The position numbers were made by a program, and so were the translations under genes. The notes under the pieces were generated by a model. It was given only the letters and a program-made list of their open reading frames with translations. It searched no databases and was not told the DNA's origin. Positions 62,691-64,000 of a DNA stretch of 64,000 nucleotides are shown here, in pieces. The stretch's first letter is position 1. Each line of letters opens with the position of its first letter. This stretch comes from Cycas panzhihuaensis (taxonomy: Eukaryota; Cycadophyta), in contig CM041465.1 in assembly GCA_023213395.1 (NCBI GenBank), positions 96,541,741-96,605,740 on the forward strand. The letters run 5' to 3'.

Positions 62691-63110
62691 AATTGCAGCA
62701 CCTCTTCATGCATTGACGAGAGGACATGCAAAGTTTCATTGGGAGAATGAACAAGAAAAAGCTTTCAAGCTTTTGAAGCAGAAAATCTGCGAGGCATCAA
62801 TGTTAGCTCTACCCTCACTGCAGAAGCCATTTGAATTGGAGACTGATGCTTCAGGTTATGCCATGGGAGCAGTATTGAAGCAAGAAGGAAAACTGATAGC
62901 TTACCATTCAGAGACATTTAATGGAGCTGTCATAAACTACCCAACTTACGATAAGGAGCTCTATGCATTGCACCAAGCAGTGAAGCATTGGAGACCCTAT
63001 TTGTTGGGAAAAGAAGTGGTCATCCACACCGACCACAAGCTTTTGCAATTTTGCAGACTCGGTCAAGTTGCGGCTAGGCACATGAAGTGGATGTCCTATT
63101 TATAGCAGTT
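62691..63110 (+). pseudogene. T Ty3-type RNase H
   Basis: An open frame reads HALTRGHAKFHWENEQEKAF, FELETDASGYAMGAVLKQEG, YPTYDKELYALHQAVKHWRP and EVVIHTDHKLLQFC. The catalytic Asp-Glu-Asp (TDAS, DKELYA, HTDHK) are all present. It ends MKWMSYL and a TAG where the family has Trp or Glu before Q. Confidence 0.93.
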
Positions 63111-64000
63111 TCACATCGTGGTAAAATACAAGAAAGGAGCGGCGAATAAGATTGCGAGACTTCTTTGTCCGGACCTCCTCAACAACAAGGTAATTCCGGT
63201 TTGTTGGTAGCTATGCAATTTCAACCTTTACGTCATGATGAATATGTTGATTTGTATTTGAAAGATGAGGCATTCAAGCCTATCTTTGAGCGACTCTGAC
63301 AAGGAAAAGTAGTTCAGATTTCGGTGAAAGATGGACTTCTTTGCAAGCAAGACAAGCTTTGCATTCCAAAGCATGCGAGGCCGAATAAAGTGGATAAGAG
63401 AAGCTCACACCTCTCGAGTTGCGGGACACTTTGGAGTGGGAAAGGCGTTGCTAAACTTGCGATATATGTATTGGCCAAACATGCAACAAGATGTGACTAC
63501 GGCGATGCGGTGTACATTATGTAGCACATCAAAGCCGGCCAATAGGAAGTTTGGATTGTACATTCCACTTCCTGTTCCATCACGACCATGGGAAAGTATC
63601 TCCATGGATTTCTTGGGAGGACTACCACAAACCAAAAATGGTATGGATTATTTGTTCGTTGTTGTTGATCGGTTCAGTAAAATGATGATGTTGATTCCCT
63701 GTAAGAAAACACATACACGAGAAGACATAGCTAGATTATTTTTCCAGCATGTTTGGAAGTGTTTTAGACTTCCCAACTCAATCATTTCTGATCGAGACAG
63801 CAGATTTCTGAGTCATTTGTGGCAAACACTTTAGGGAATGATGGATACGAAGCTAAAGATGAGTACAGCTTTTCATCCTCAAACAGACGGCCAGACTGAA
63901 GTTGTAAACAGGACATTGGTACAGCTGTTACGAGGATACAATGCAAGCATCCTAAGACTTGGGATGAAAGTCTCCCATACTTGCAATTTGCATTCAATAG
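63111..64000 (+). pseudogene. T Ty3-type integrase, incomplete at window end
   Basis: KYKKGAANKIARLLCPDLL, then frames with stops, and an open frame from 63331: EAHTSRVAGHFGVGKALLNL, RYMYWPNMQQDVTTAMRC and TLC (the HHCC zinc motif), PWESISMDFLGGLPQTKNGM (first Asp), VVVDRFSKMMMLIPCKKTHT, SIISDRDSRFLSHLWQTL (second Asp), a TAG, and [20 protein letters not shown] (Glu). All three catalytic acids are present. The sequence ends inside the core C-terminus. Confidence 0.93.

Larger units (their letters stand above)
59150..64000 (+). mobile_element. T: Ty3/gypsy element, cut by the window end
   Basis: Domain order gag, protease, RT, RNase H, integrase is that of Ty3/gypsy elements. The element continues beyond 64000. 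Stops and deletions occur in gag and RT. Confidence 0.85.

Overview
This window reads as plant nuclear DNA made almost entirely of LTR retrotransposons inserted into one another. I see no complete host gene, rRNA, tRNA or CRISPR array. Elements, fossil host-gene pieces (an aspartyl protease and a PPR protein), AT-rich spacers and short-LTR (about 200 bp) Ty1/copia families primed by initiator tRNA-Met all point to a land plant with a large, repeat-rich genome. A gymnosperm is plausible, but the sequence does not prove it. Names used here (R1, C1-C4, F3, P1, P2, M, M2, G, T) are labels for this window only.

Left nest (1-41318). An old non-coding LTR element pair (LTRs at 37606-37934 and 40964-41318) was entered by Copia C2 (minus; 4330-7775 plus 35888-36792). 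C2 received C1 (minus, 1363-4329), which was itself hit by R1 (plus, 1-1362). C2 also received F3 (plus, 7776-35887). F3 received M2 (minus, 28865-34069) and C3 (minus, 7895-25654). C3 received P1 (plus, 8665-18950), and P1 received P2 (plus, 13414-18533). Five-base target duplications support C3 (TATAT), P1 (AGGAG), P2 (CAATC) and M2 (GTGTT), so the deepest chain is six levels.

Right nest (41675-58024). Copia C4 (minus) carries in its 3' LTR the insertion M (minus, 41845-53818, TSD TGATA), a sister copy of P2. M carries in its gag the insertion G (plus, 45673-52476, TSD ACAAT), a chromovirus deletion derivative in a tandem LTR-internal-LTR-internal-LTR arrangement. From about 59.1 kb to the end lies a decayed Ty3/gypsy element T (plus), cut by the window edge.

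Most pol genes are broken by stops and frameshifts, so none is likely to be autonomous. M2, F3, C3 and T keep the longest open stretches. The most interesting signals are non-coding. First, at all eight Copia internal/3'LTR junctions seen here, a sequence just upstream of the polypurine tract is the reverse complement of the start of U3, giving a 9-16 bp stem with the PPT and the LTR terminus in the loop; its sequence differs between families while pairing is kept. Second, two GTAC-rich clusters in the 5' leader (one 90-180 nt after the PBS, one just before gag) are complementary to each other, again with family-specific sequence. Third, C3 carries fused aspartyl-protease and PPR gene fragments between PBS and gag. 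Fourth, many small indels in P2 and G fall at CAG/CTG (CHG) sites, which suggests methylation-linked sequencing error rather than real decay.
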